DNA of 64,000 nucleotides from Brevibacillus formosus. Lineage in GTDB: Bacteria > Bacillota > Bacilli > Brevibacillales > Brevibacillaceae. This document shows positions 8,382 to 16,354 of the stretch, one piece after another. The position numbers were made by a program, and so were the translations under genes. Positions within the stretch are counted from its first letter, which is position 1. Every line of letters starts with the position of its first letter. The DNA lies in contig NZ_PXZL01000012.1 in assembly GCF_003013405.1 (NCBI RefSeq), positions 1 to 64,000 of the forward strand, given 5' to 3'. The notes under the pieces were generated by a model. The model saw only the letters and a list, made by a program, of their open reading frames with translations, did no database searches and had not been told where the DNA came from.

Positions 8382-9041
8382 ATGAGCGTAGACTACATTC
8401 TCTCCATTACGAAGCCCATGCTAGAAGGGGCGCAGATGACGGTGCTGTTGTTTATCATCGCCATTCTGCTTTCTATTCCATTAGGTTTTTTGATCACCTT
8501 AATGGCAAAAAGCAATAATAAGGCGCTGTCCTGGTTCGCGCATACGTATGTGTATGTGATGCGTGGGACACCTCTCTTATTGCAGCTGTTGTTTATTTGC
8601 TTCGGGCTGCCTCTCTTGCCCGTAGTGGGAGAGTATTTGGTGATGGATCGATTCGTCGCTGCATGCGTCGGCTTCGTACTGAACTACGCAGCGTATTTCG
8701 CGGAAATTTTCCGTGGAGGACTGCTGTCAATCGACAAAGGACAGTACGAGGCGGCGCAGGTCCTCGGCTTCAGCAAATGGCAGACGACCAATAAGATCAT
8801 TTTGCCTCAAATGTTTCGCGTGGCTTTGCCTGCCGTCGCAAATGAATCCATTACCCTCGTAAAAGACACAGCACTGCTCTATGCGGTTGCCGTTCCTGAA
8901 TTGCTTCACTTTGCACAAACGGCTGTGAATCGCGACTTTACCATCGTTCCGTTTTTTATTGCCGGAATCATTTATTTGTTGATGACGCTATTGTTGACGT
9001 TGTTCTTTAAGTGGCTGGAAAAAAGGTTCAAATTCGAATAA
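8382..9041 (+). CDS. Polar amino-acid ABC transporter permease
   Basis: The 219-residue integral membrane protein has about five transmembrane helices and the HisM/GlnP-type permease motif. [10 protein letters not shown] is the typical early loop, and the EAA loop reads [14 protein letters not shown], the docking site for the ATPase. Presumably it homodimerises, since only one permease gene is present. It ends 14 bases before the ATPase start. Confidence 0.93.
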   Translation: MSVDYILSITKPMLEGAQMTVLLFIIAILLSIPLGFLITLMAKSNNKALSWFAHTYVYVMRGTPLLLQLLFICFGLPLLPVVGEYLVMDRFVAACVGFVLNYAAYFAEIFRGGLLSIDKGQYEAAQVLGFSKWQTTNKIILPQMFRVALPAVANESITLVKDTALLYAVAVPELLHFAQTAVNRDFTIVPFFIAGIIYLLMTLLLTLFFKWLEKRFKFE

Positions 9042-9055
9042 AGGGCTGGCTCAAT

Positions 9056-9802
9056 ATGGATATCATTCAAGTATCGAATCTAAAGAAATCATTTGGCAAT
9101 CAGGAAGTTTTGCGAGATGTCTCGTTTTCAGTGAAAAAGAACGAAGTCGTAGCAGTAATCGGACCATCTGGCTCCGGCAAAAGCACAATGCTACGCAGCT
9201 TGGTCAATCTGGAGCAGGTGAATGGTGGCAGCATTCGTGTGCAGGATGATTATTTGGTGAAGGACGGCGTTTATGCCGGCAATCAAGAAATCAAGCAGAT
9301 TACATCGAGAATGGGCATGGTCTTTCAGCATTTTAATCTGTTTCCTCATCTCACAGTAAAAGAAAATCTGGAGATCGCACCACGCGTAGTCAAAGGTGAG
9401 GCGTCTTCGGACATCCAGAGAAAGAGTGCAGAGCTCTTGGAAAAGGTCGGCCTGTCTGATAAGGCAGACGCGTATCCAGCAAAGCTCTCAGGCGGACAGA
9501 AGCAGCGTGTGGCGATCGCCAGAGCACTGATGATGAACCCGCAAATCTTGTTGTTTGACGAGCCTACGTCTGCGCTTGATCCCGAACTGACAGGTGAGGT
9601 CCTGCAAGTCATCAAGCAGCTTGCCCAGGAGCATATGACGATGATGGTTGTGACGCATGAGATGGGATTCGCACGCGAGGTGGCGAACCAAATCATGTTT
9701 ATGGACAAAGGGGAATTCGTAGAGTCGGGGACACCGGAGCAATTGTTTACAAACGCTAAATTCGAGCGGACCAAATCTTTTTTGCATCGCGCATTAAAAT
9801 AG
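9056..9802 (+). CDS. Polar amino-acid ABC transporter ATPase
   Basis: The 248-residue ATPase has Walker [11 protein letters not shown]-loop [10 protein letters not shown], signature LSGGQKQR, Walker [14 protein letters not shown] and the switch histidine in [10 protein letters not shown]. This is the GlnQ/ArtM-type pattern. A GTG inside the permease gene would add 15 residues, but ATG at 9056 matches the family N-terminus ([14 protein letters not shown]). It completes the three-gene transporter operon. Confidence 0.94.
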   Translation: MDIIQVSNLKKSFGNQEVLRDVSFSVKKNEVVAVIGPSGSGKSTMLRSLVNLEQVNGGSIRVQDDYLVKDGVYAGNQEIKQITSRMGMVFQHFNLFPHLTVKENLEIAPRVVKGEASSDIQRKSAELLEKVGLSDKADAYPAKLSGGQKQRVAIARALMMNPQILLFDEPTSALDPELTGEVLQVIKQLAQEHMTMMVVTHEMGFAREVANQIMFMDKGEFVESGTPEQLFTNAKFERTKSFLHRALK

Positions 9803-9816
9803 AGAAGATCAATAAC

Positions 9817-9858
9817 AAATGCCCTCAGTGCCAGGAAGACAGACTGAGGGCATTTTTG
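9817..9858. terminator. Bidirectional terminator between ABC operon and KTSC gene
   Basis: AAATGCCCTCAGT pairs with ACTGAGGGCATTT and has T-runs on both sides. Confidence 0.85.
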
Positions 9859-9868
9859 TATTGACAGG

Positions 9869-10132
9869 CTACATCACCTGATAGTTCAAGTACCGTTGGC
9901 TGATGAACGAATGAAAATGATCGCTGAACGAATCAGCATTTAAAAACGCATTGTAAGCGTAAGGAGTGACCCGACAGTAAACGACCTCGCGTCCATCGTG
10001 AAAACGGATGTAGAGGTGGCTTGCATCCAGATCGTAGCGAGCAGCTTTGATCAATTTCGAATCCAGTTCCTTGTAGGTAATTTCTTGGGGTTGGTTCTGA
10101 CTTGGCAGAAATTGGCGAAAAAAGGATCTCAA
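9869..10132 (-). CDS. KTSC-domain small protein
   Basis: The 87-residue protein has a short basic N-terminus and then a KTSC-type domain: SKLIKAARYDLDASHLYIRFHDGREVVYCRVTPYAYNAFLNADSFSDHF. KTSC domains are small beta/alpha modules often fused to other proteins and of unknown function. The start is TTG at 10132, with AAAGGAG 12 bases upstream. It is probably co-transcribed with the small membrane protein encoded upstream at 10291-10166. Confidence 0.7.
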   Translation of the reverse strand: MRSFFRQFLPSQNQPQEITYKELDSKLIKAARYDLDASHLYIRFHDGREVVYCRVTPYAYNAFLNADSFSDHFHSFISQRYLNYQVM

Positions 10133-10165
10133 TGTTCGTGCAAACTCCTTTATCTAAAAATCGGC

Positions 10166-10291
10166 TTATCTATTTCTACGAGTCTTCATTTTACGCAAAA
10201 ATTTGGATTCGGAATACAAAAATAGCACACCGATTGCAAAATAGGCTAAGAGAACCGTATTCAGAACGATCATTGGAAAGTCGGCAAGCAT
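10166..10291 (-). CDS. Very small single-span membrane protein
   Basis: The 41-residue product (MLADFPMIVLNTVLLAYFAI...) has one hydrophobic helix and a basic tail rich in Lys and Arg. A longer frame from 10375 adds a second hydrophobic stretch but has no ribosome site, whereas AGGAGG stands exactly eight bases before the ATG at 10291. It lies 33 bases upstream of the KTSC gene on the same strand. Function unknown. Confidence 0.55.
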   Translation of the reverse strand: MLADFPMIVLNTVLLAYFAIGVLFLYSESKFLRKMKTRRNR

Positions 10292-10542
10292 GTAAGTGCC
10301 TCCTGTAAGAGAGAATGAAGTCACGAATGAAAAGTAACCTGCTCCAAAAAAGTAAAAATCTTCTTTTCGCTTCATTCTATGGACCTATCATCTGGTTGTG
10401 TATAGAAAAGAATGATCATCCGAAAGTATGTAGACTCATGAAAAATGTGATCGAATATAGTCTATATTACCTATTTTATTATTGTCAATAATTGCATAGC
10501 ACCAAAAGTGTTATCCGGAAATTTCCTTGATGAACTACCTTG

Positions 10543-10564
10543 TATCACGAGGTATAGTGTGATA
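10543..10564. promoter_or_regulatory. Inverted repeat in the padR promoter region
   Basis: TATCAC and GTGATA form perfect six-base arms separated by ten bases, 35 bases before the PadR start. TTGTAT-N17-TAATCT overlaps it as a possible promoter. It may be an autoregulatory site. Confidence 0.35.
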
Positions 10565-10598
10565 ATCTCTAGGCATGTCACGGGGAGGAGATGCTTTT

Positions 10599-10925
10599 GT
10601 GAACAAGGAGTTGTTGAAAGGAAGCATTGATTTATTGCTTCTCTCGCTGATCGCACAAAAAGATCAGTACGGCTATGAGTTGGCCAAGAAGATTCGCGAT
10701 AAAAGCGATGAGTTGTATGAAATCGGTGAAGGCACACTATACCCTGCCCTAAAACGACTGGAGACGCAAAAGGCAGTGGAGTCTTACTGGGGGGAAGCCA
10801 ACGAAGGCGGACGCCGCAAATATTATCGGATTACCAAGACGGGCCAGGGGCTTCTTCAAGACAAGATGAAGGATTGGCAGAGCTTGAGCAGACTCATTTT
10901 GCTTTGCAATGAGGGAAGTGAGTAA
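10599..10925 (+). CDS. PadR-family transcriptional regulator
   Basis: The 108-residue winged-helix protein matches PadR: KGSIDLLLLSLIAQKDQYGYELAKKI, then the recognition region EGTLYPALKRLE and the wing GGRRKYYRIT. The chosen start is GTG, eight bases after GGGAGGAG; an in-frame ATG at 10575 lies upstream of that site. It is followed four bases later by a gene with a HAAS-type N-terminal domain, the usual partner of PadR genes in Bacillota. Targets may include the glycosidase gene behind the large palindrome at 11773. Confidence 0.9.
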   Translation: MNKELLKGSIDLLLLSLIAQKDQYGYELAKKIRDKSDELYEIGEGTLYPALKRLETQKAVESYWGEANEGGRRKYYRITKTGQGLLQDKMKDWQSLSRLILLCNEGSE

Positions 10926-10929
10926 ACGA

Positions 10930-11685
10930 ATGAAGCTCGAAGATTATGCAGAACAGGTTGTCAGTCACTTGCCGTGCTCGAAATGGGAAAAGCGGGATGT
11001 CAAAGATGAGCTGATAGATCATTTGAACAGCATGAAAAGTGAGCTGGTCGAAGAAGGCTATGAAGAACAGGAAGCCGTTTTACTGACTATTCAACGATTT
11101 GGTTCGGCGAAAACAATCAGTCGGCAACTGTCTGAGTCCATGCCGCTTATTGATAAATACATCCGGAAATGGCTCCTGTCCTTGTTTTTCTTGTATGTAG
11201 CTATCTCCGGTTATCTCTTGTTATTTTCGCCGGATCGCTTCCGACGTAGAGCTTTTACCGTGGAATGGAAGCAAAGGATGCTGGAATACGGCGTCCCGCA
11301 ATATACGCATCTGTTCCAAAATACGAAACCATTTCAAACCTTGGTGGATTACGTTTTTCATTATGATAATTACAGCTTTGGCATTGTGATGTATAACCTG
11401 ATTGGCAATGTCATGTTGTTTGTTCCGCTTGGGCTGTTGCTGCCGCTGATATTTATGTCCTTTCAAAGCGTGCATCGTGTGTTTTTTCTCACGCTTTTGG
11501 CCAGTCTCATCATCGAAACATTGCAGCTGTTGTTTTCGTTAGGCAGCTTTGATGTCGATGATCTGCTGCTAAATGTGCTCGGCGGACTGCTTGGCTATGG
11601 GATGTTTCGAGTAGGGGCGACGCTGATCCACAGGCGACGGAACAGCAGCAAATTCGATGACGATCTGTCCTCCTCATCCTTTTAG
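10930..11685 (+). CDS. VanZ-like membrane protein with N-terminal HAAS-type domain
   Basis: The 251-residue protein begins with about 80 residues typical of the HAAS/permease-prefix domain (MKLEDYAEQVVSHLPC...ELIDHLNSMKSELVEEGY...RFGSAKTISRQL). Then come about five transmembrane helices with the VanZ-like pattern NLIGNVMLFVPLGLLLP and SLGSFDVDDLLLNVLGGLLGYG. PadR and HAAS proteins are usually co-encoded, and the pair probably senses membrane or cell-wall stress. Start ATG at 10930 was preferred over 10909, which lacks a ribosome site. Confidence 0.82.
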   Translation: MKLEDYAEQVVSHLPCSKWEKRDVKDELIDHLNSMKSELVEEGYEEQEAVLLTIQRFGSAKTISRQLSESMPLIDKYIRKWLLSLFFLYVAISGYLLLFSPDRFRRRAFTVEWKQRMLEYGVPQYTHLFQNTKPFQTLVDYVFHYDNYSFGIVMYNLIGNVMLFVPLGLLLPLIFMSFQSVHRVFFLTLLASLIIETLQLLFSLGSFDVDDLLLNVLGGLLGYGMFRVGATLIHRRRNSSKFDDDLSSSSF

Positions 11686-11772
11686 CAGGAAGTGCTGTAA
11701 GAGTCTTTTGAGTGACCGAGGTCGCACAGTTGTAAGGCGGCCTTGGCAAAGGCTTTGTCCATTTTTTTTGCA

Positions 11773-11799
11773 TATGTACATCGTAATACGATATACATA
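11773..11799. promoter_or_regulatory. 27-bp near-perfect palindrome, candidate PadR operator
   Basis: TATGTACATCGTA and TACGATATACATA are 13-base arms around one A, with a single mismatch. The element overlaps the likely promoter of the glycosidase gene that starts at 11824. The ATGTA...TACAT-style ends resemble PadR-family operators. Confidence 0.6.
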
Positions 11800-11823
11800 G
11801 TGAATCGATTTAGGAGGGTTTTT

Positions 11824-14118
11824 ATGAAACGAACAACGATTTTCCTCATGGTATTTGTTCTCTTGCTCCAACTCGCCGTTGGTTGTGAAAGTAATAATGC
11901 TACTGAGCAGGCGCAGTCGAAACAGCATGCAGATTTTACTTTTGATGTGAAGCCGGAGACCTTCGAAGTGTTTGTCGAGAGAGACGGAGTGAAGGAAAGT
12001 GCTTCGGAGCCAATGCCTGCGCGCAAGGTAACGAATGTACAGAAAGGTGAACAAGAGATTGTCTGGAGCTACCCAGACGATCAGCTGGATGTCTCGATCA
12101 AAAAGAAAGAGGATCATTTGCAAATCACTCTGACCTCTACAGGAGCAGAGAGCTTTTCCTGGCCGACAGTAAAGGGAGCAAGCTACCTATTGCCTTTGGG
12201 CGAGGGGAAATGGATTCCTGCGGCTGACAGCAAGTGGCAGTCCTTTTTAAAAGAAGAGAGTCTTAGCTTTGCTGAGTCTTTTTCCATGCGCTTTTTTGCT
12301 GTGAACAAGAGCAAGTATGCGTTGATGTACGTCGTGGACAATTTGTTTAACAACACCGTCGATTTTGCCGTTGATCCGACGATTGCGTTTACGTTCTCGC
12401 ACGAGTTCCCCACGATTAATCCAGACAAGACCTACGGGTTCCGCTTGTATGTCACAGACAACGATCCTGTTAGCGTAGCAGGTGTTTACAAGCAATATGT
12501 CAAGGAGCAGGGAGAACTGCTGACCCTGGCTGAAAAAGCCAAAGCCAATCCGAATATCGAAAAGCTTTACGGCGCTCCTCATTTTTACTTGTGGAACAAG
12601 AGCTTTCTATCAATCAACGATGTGAAATGGAATGTACTGAAGACGAAACTGAATGCGAGCTTCATCGGGGCACTTGAGCAAATCTTGGTTTCCAATGGGG
12701 TGGACGGAAAAGAGAGCATCCAGCAATTCCGCGAGATTCAGAAGCAGGATTACGTCGCGGATTATCAAAAGAAAGCGATCCTTGGCGGGTTGAATTACGC
12801 TTTGCGTTCCCGTGAGTTTTACAATCCGCAGCTATTTCCACATGTCGATGAAGAGATAAAAAGATCGTTTGAAAAAGGGATCGACACGTTGCCGGAATCA
12901 CAGATGTACGACTTGAACAAAAAGGTGCTGAAAAGTGTGCTCCAAGATGTCGTTCCACCTGTGGAACAGTGGGGGAATGCCGACTCTACTGATCTCTTGA
13001 AAGAAATGAAAGCGGCAGGGATTGATCAGGCATGGATCGGTTTGCCGGATTGGACAGCAGCCTACATGAAGCCAGCATTCATTCAAAGGGCGAATGAGAC
13101 AGGCTATTTGATTGCCAGCTACGATTCCTACCATTCGATTCATCAGGAAGAAAATCCCGATTGGAACACGGCTATTTTCAAGGATAAGAGCTTGTATGAG
13201 AACGCAACGATCTCAAAGAAAAATGGAGAGAAGAAAGCTGGTTTTCTCCAACAGGGGAGATTGCTGAATCCGACTCTCTCACTGCCGAGTGTCAAACAGC
13301 GCATGGATGAAATCATGAGTAACGATGTCGCTTTCAATTCGTGGTTTATTGATGTGGATGCTGCTGGAGATTTCAACGATGATTATTCGCCGCAGCACAC
13401 GACGACTGAGGCCGAGGATATGAAGGCAAAGCTAGCGCGTATGGACTACATTCGCGATGAAAAGAAATTGGTCATCGGGTCTGAGACTGGAAATGACTTC
13501 GCCAGCCGGAGCATTGCCTTTGCCCACGGCATTGAAACGCCTGTCATCAAATGGGCAGATCCGGACATGCGAAAAAACAAGCAAAGCCCCTATTATGTAG
13601 GAGGCTACTGGTCCCCGGCGGGAGAGATTCCGGAACGATACGCCAAACCGGTTCCGATCAAGGAAGAGTATCGCCATGTATACATTGATCCTGCCTATTC
13701 TCTGCCACTGTACAAGCTCGTGTACAATAACGCGGTGATTACGAGCCATCACTGGGAGTGGGGCAGTCTGAAGATCAAGGATGAAGTCGGCACCCGTATG
13801 CTCAAGGAGCTGCTTTACAATGTACCGCCGCTCTATCATTTGGATAAAAAGATGTGGGATGCAAACCAACTATTGATCACGAACTATTTGAAGGTGTGGT
13901 CTCCTTTCCATAAAAAAGCGGTGCAACAAGAAATGACTGATTATCGCGTCTTGTCCGAGGACAGGCTCGTGCAAAAGTCGGTTTATGGGGAGGATCTGCA
14001 AGTGATCGCCAACTTCTCTGAGCAAGATTTCACGTATGAGGGGCAAGTGGTGAAGGCCAGATCAGCGCTGATTATGAACGGGAACGTTCAACAAACCTTC
14101 TTTGCTCCGGCGCAGTAG
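11824..14118 (+). CDS. Putative glycoside hydrolase lipoprotein (GH101/GH129-like layout)
   Basis: The 764-residue protein has a lipoprotein signal (lipobox AVGC, Cys at about residue 21), an N-terminal beta-sandwich region to about residue 230, a catalytic barrel-like region and a small C-terminal beta domain. FIDVDAAGDF (Asp 510) and IGSETGND (Glu 554) look like a nucleophile and acid/base pair. YDSYHSIH and ITSHHWEWGS also fit substrate-binding loops. The pattern recalls endo-alpha-N-acetylgalactosaminidase-type barrels, but I cannot confirm the family. AGGAGGG precedes ATG. The 27-bp palindrome upstream suggests regulation by the PadR protein two genes away. Confidence 0.55.
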   Translation: MKRTTIFLMVFVLLLQLAVGCESNNATEQAQSKQHADFTFDVKPETFEVFVERDGVKESASEPMPARKVTNVQKGEQEIVWSYPDDQLDVSIKKKEDHLQITLTSTGAESFSWPTVKGASYLLPLGEGKWIPAADSKWQSFLKEESLSFAESFSMRFFAVNKSKYALMYVVDNLFNNTVDFAVDPTIAFTFSHEFPTINPDKTYGFRLYVTDNDPVSVAGVYKQYVKEQGELLTLAEKAKANPNIEKLYGAPHFYLWNKSFLSINDVKWNVLKTKLNASFIGALEQILVSNGVDGKESIQQFREIQKQDYVADYQKKAILGGLNYALRSREFYNPQLFPHVDEEIKRSFEKGIDTLPESQMYDLNKKVLKSVLQDVVPPVEQWGNADSTDLLKEMKAAGIDQAWIGLPDWTAAYMKPAFIQRANETGYLIASYDSYHSIHQEENPDWNTAIFKDKSLYENATISKKNGEKKAGFLQQGRLLNPTLSLPSVKQRMDEIMSNDVAFNSWFIDVDAAGDFNDDYSPQHTTTEAEDMKAKLARMDYIRDEKKLVIGSETGNDFASRSIAFAHGIETPVIKWADPDMRKNKQSPYYVGGYWSPAGEIPERYAKPVPIKEEYRHVYIDPAYSLPLYKLVYNNAVITSHHWEWGSLKIKDEVGTRMLKELLYNVPPLYHLDKKMWDANQLLITNYLKVWSPFHKKAVQQEMTDYRVLSEDRLVQKSVYGEDLQVIANFSEQDFTYEGQVVKARSALIMNGNVQQTFFAPAQ

Positions 14119-14127
14119 GAACGTTTG

Positions 14128-14166
14128 AAAAAGGCTGTTCGCGAAAATGAAGCGGCAGCCTTTTTT
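14128..14166 (+). terminator. Intrinsic terminator of the glycosidase gene
   Basis: AAAGGCTG pairs with CAGCCTTT and is followed by a T-run. It lies 10 bases after the stop. Confidence 0.8.
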
Positions 14167-14225
14167 ATGCTAAGGAGTTGGTGGGTATTTTTTGCTTTTC
14201 AAATCATATTGGAGTCGATTGATAA

Positions 14226-14444
<219 letters not shown>

Positions 14445-14453
14445 AATGTGTCT

Positions 14454-14493
14454 TTCTCCTCGCGTAGATTTGTCTACTCGAGGAGATTTTTTT
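14454..14493 (+). terminator. Intrinsic terminator after the SDR remnant
   Basis: TCTCCTCG plus GTAGA pairs with TCTAC plus CGAGGAGA around TTTG, followed by seven Ts. Confidence 0.85.
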
Positions 14494-14597
14494 GCAAGAC
14501 CGCATCGGACAAATGCCCTACACCATCGTCCAAGCGGGCGCAAAACGATTCGAATATGCTGGGAATAATCCATAAGCGCAACGGGGAGGGAGGAGTT

Positions 14598-14882
14598 TTG
14601 CCGACTTTTGTAGGCACGGTGACCATTACCAATAATGTCGGGAATATCAATTTTGGCGATACGGCAAACAACTCTCCGAAAAGCGTAACCAAATCGTTTT
14701 CCGGTTCGGGTGGAAACAATAGCGGCAACGTAGTGAAGGTCATCAATGAAAATAGTCAAACCAATACATGGGTGGGTTCAGGAGCCGCTGGAATGAAGAC
14801 GATGAAGACGATGAAGACAGGGAAGACAAAAAAACGGGTCCGTCGCGCAGCCCGAAAAGGCAAAAAGAAAAAGTCGCCTTGA
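14598..14882 (+). CDS. GerPA/GerPF-like spore germination protein with basic tail
   Basis: The 94-residue protein begins MPTFVGTVTITNNVGNINFGDT and continues SPKSVTKSFSGSGGNNSG, the classic GerPA/GerPF block of the spore inner-coat proteins that let germinants reach their receptors. The start is TTG, placed seven bases after GGGAGGAG. Unlike standard GerPF, the last 30 residues are highly basic (KTMKTMKTGKTKKRVRRAARKGKKKK), including a repeated Met-Lys-Thr. It is not within a full gerP operon here, so it may be a specialised paralogue. It presumably acts in the spore coat. Confidence 0.8.
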   Translation: MPTFVGTVTITNNVGNINFGDTANNSPKSVTKSFSGSGGNNSGNVVKVINENSQTNTWVGSGAAGMKTMKTMKTGKTKKRVRRAARKGKKKKSP

Positions 14883-15001
14883 AAAAGGCAGCGTGTGAAA
14901 GTGGACAAGCTCGATAATAGAATTGAGATTAAGACTATTGCGAATTTATGTGAATTGAGATAAAAAAGATGAAAGACGATCGCAGAAAGGGAGCAAACCA
15001 G

Positions 15002-16147
15002 ATGACGAAAACAAATGAGGAATCACTCTTATTTACCCGTGTGAACAAGGAGACGCAGGCATTGCCGATTTCCATTGAGGATTGGGAGAAAAAGGCACGC
15101 GAGGTTTTGCCGGATGGACCATTTGATTACGTTGCCGGGGGATCAGGGGCAGAGGAAACGCTGGTAGAAAACCGGACAGCTTTTTCCCGTTGGGCAATCA
15201 TTCCACGGATGATGCGGGATGTAACGAATCGCACGCTCAGTATTTCGATGTACAATCAAGCATTGCGCACACCGATCTTCTTGGCACCTGTAGGCATGCA
15301 GACGATTTCACATCCAGCTGGAGAGCTGGCGTCTGCCAAGGCGGCAGCAGCAGCTGGAGTGCCGTTCGTAGCCAGTACAGTTTCTGCTCACTCACTCGAG
15401 CAGATTGCAGAAGTGATGGGCGATGCCTATCGCTGGTTTCAGCTCTATTGGTCGAATGATCGAGAGGTTTCTGCGAGCATGGTCAGAAGGGCGGAAAAGT
15501 CAGGCTATTCTGCTATTGTCCTCACGGTAGATACCGTCATGCTAGGGTGGAAGCGCAGAGACTTCCGCAACGGGTATTCGCCACTGCGCGAAGGAAGAGG
15601 ACTGGCGAATTACTTGACAGACCCTGTTTTTTGCTCGCGGCTCCCAGAGGTAACGCCGGAGAATGCAGTGGAGGAAGTGTTGAAAAACATTTATCATCCA
15701 GCGCTCAATTGGAACGATATCGCCTTTTTGCGTGAGCATACCCGTCTACCGATTTTGGTAAAAGGCATTTTGCATCCGGATGATGCGCGGCTTGCTTTAG
15801 AGCATGGTGTCGATGGAATCATCGTCTCCAATCACGGTGGGCGGCAGATGGATGGTGCTATTTCTACGCTGGATGCGTTGCCAGCGATTGCCGAGGTAGT
15901 AGCTGGCAAAATACCTGTCTTGCTCGACAGTGGCGTGCGTACAGGAGCAGATGTCGTCAAAGCGATTGCTTTAGGGGCCAATGCCATCCTGATTGGCCGC
16001 CCATTCCTGTATGGACTGGCTGTTGCCGGAGAGCAAGGCGTAGCGAGTGTGTTAGATACACTCATCCATGAATTTGACGTCGCAATGGCGCTGTCTGGCA
16101 GCAATTCTGTCACAGACCTCAATCGCAGCATTCTTGCGCGATTGTAA
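15002..16147 (+). CDS. FMN-dependent alpha-hydroxyacid oxidase, lactate 2-monooxygenase-like
   Basis: The 381-residue flavoenzyme has the family's barrel motifs: FDYVAGGSGAEETLVENR (FMN loop), PVGMQTISHPAGE, WFQLYW, VLTVDT, and the catalytic His-Arg loop VSNHGGRQMDG followed by the phosphate-binding DSGVRTGADVVKA and GANAILIGRPFLYG. Length and the GGSGAE motif favour lactate 2-monooxygenase or a related 2-hydroxyacid oxidase over membrane-bound LldD. The reaction would oxidise lactate or a similar hydroxyacid with oxygen. The upstream ATG at 14969 lacks a ribosome site; AAAGGGAG precedes 15002. Confidence 0.87.
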   Translation: MTKTNEESLLFTRVNKETQALPISIEDWEKKAREVLPDGPFDYVAGGSGAEETLVENRTAFSRWAIIPRMMRDVTNRTLSISMYNQALRTPIFLAPVGMQTISHPAGELASAKAAAAAGVPFVASTVSAHSLEQIAEVMGDAYRWFQLYWSNDREVSASMVRRAEKSGYSAIVLTVDTVMLGWKRRDFRNGYSPLREGRGLANYLTDPVFCSRLPEVTPENAVEEVLKNIYHPALNWNDIAFLREHTRLPILVKGILHPDDARLALEHGVDGIIVSNHGGRQMDGAISTLDALPAIAEVVAGKIPVLLDSGVRTGADVVKAIALGANAILIGRPFLYGLAVAGEQGVASVLDTLIHEFDVAMALSGSNSVTDLNRSILARL

Positions 16148-16172
16148 GGGTAGCAGCCCGTTCATACCCATT

Positions 16173-16213
16173 GAAAAAATGAGCCAGTCTTCATGCACTG
16201 GTTCATTTTTTTC
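16173..16213 (+). terminator. Intrinsic terminator of the hydroxyacid oxidase gene
   Basis: GAAAAAATGA plus CCAGT pairs with ACTGG plus TCATTTTTTTC. The T-run is symmetric, so the element could work on both strands. Confidence 0.85.
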
Positions 16214-16246
16214 GCAAAAATGTTATTTCTACGACAGTTGTTCTCG

Positions 16247-16274
16247 TTGATCTTTCGGTAAAACATGGTAAAAT
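16247..16274 (+). promoter_or_regulatory. Promoter of the GGDEF-EAL gene
   Basis: TTGATC (16247-16252), a 16-base spacer and TAAAAT (16269-16274). The transcript would start near 16281, just upstream of a terminator hairpin. Confidence 0.65.
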
Positions 16275-16301
16275 GGAACGAACTTGTATTCAGAACGTTA
16301 C

Positions 16302-16328
16302 GATCCTTCTGTAAGGATCATTTTTTTT
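16302..16328 (+). terminator. Leader terminator between promoter and GGDEF-EAL gene
   Basis: GATCCTT pairs with AAGGATC around CTGT and is followed by A and eight Ts. It sits about 20 bases after the predicted transcript start and 27 bases before the start codon, so it looks like an attenuator. Confidence 0.7.
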
Positions 16329-16354
16329 GACTGTATCCAAAGCAGGTGATGGAA

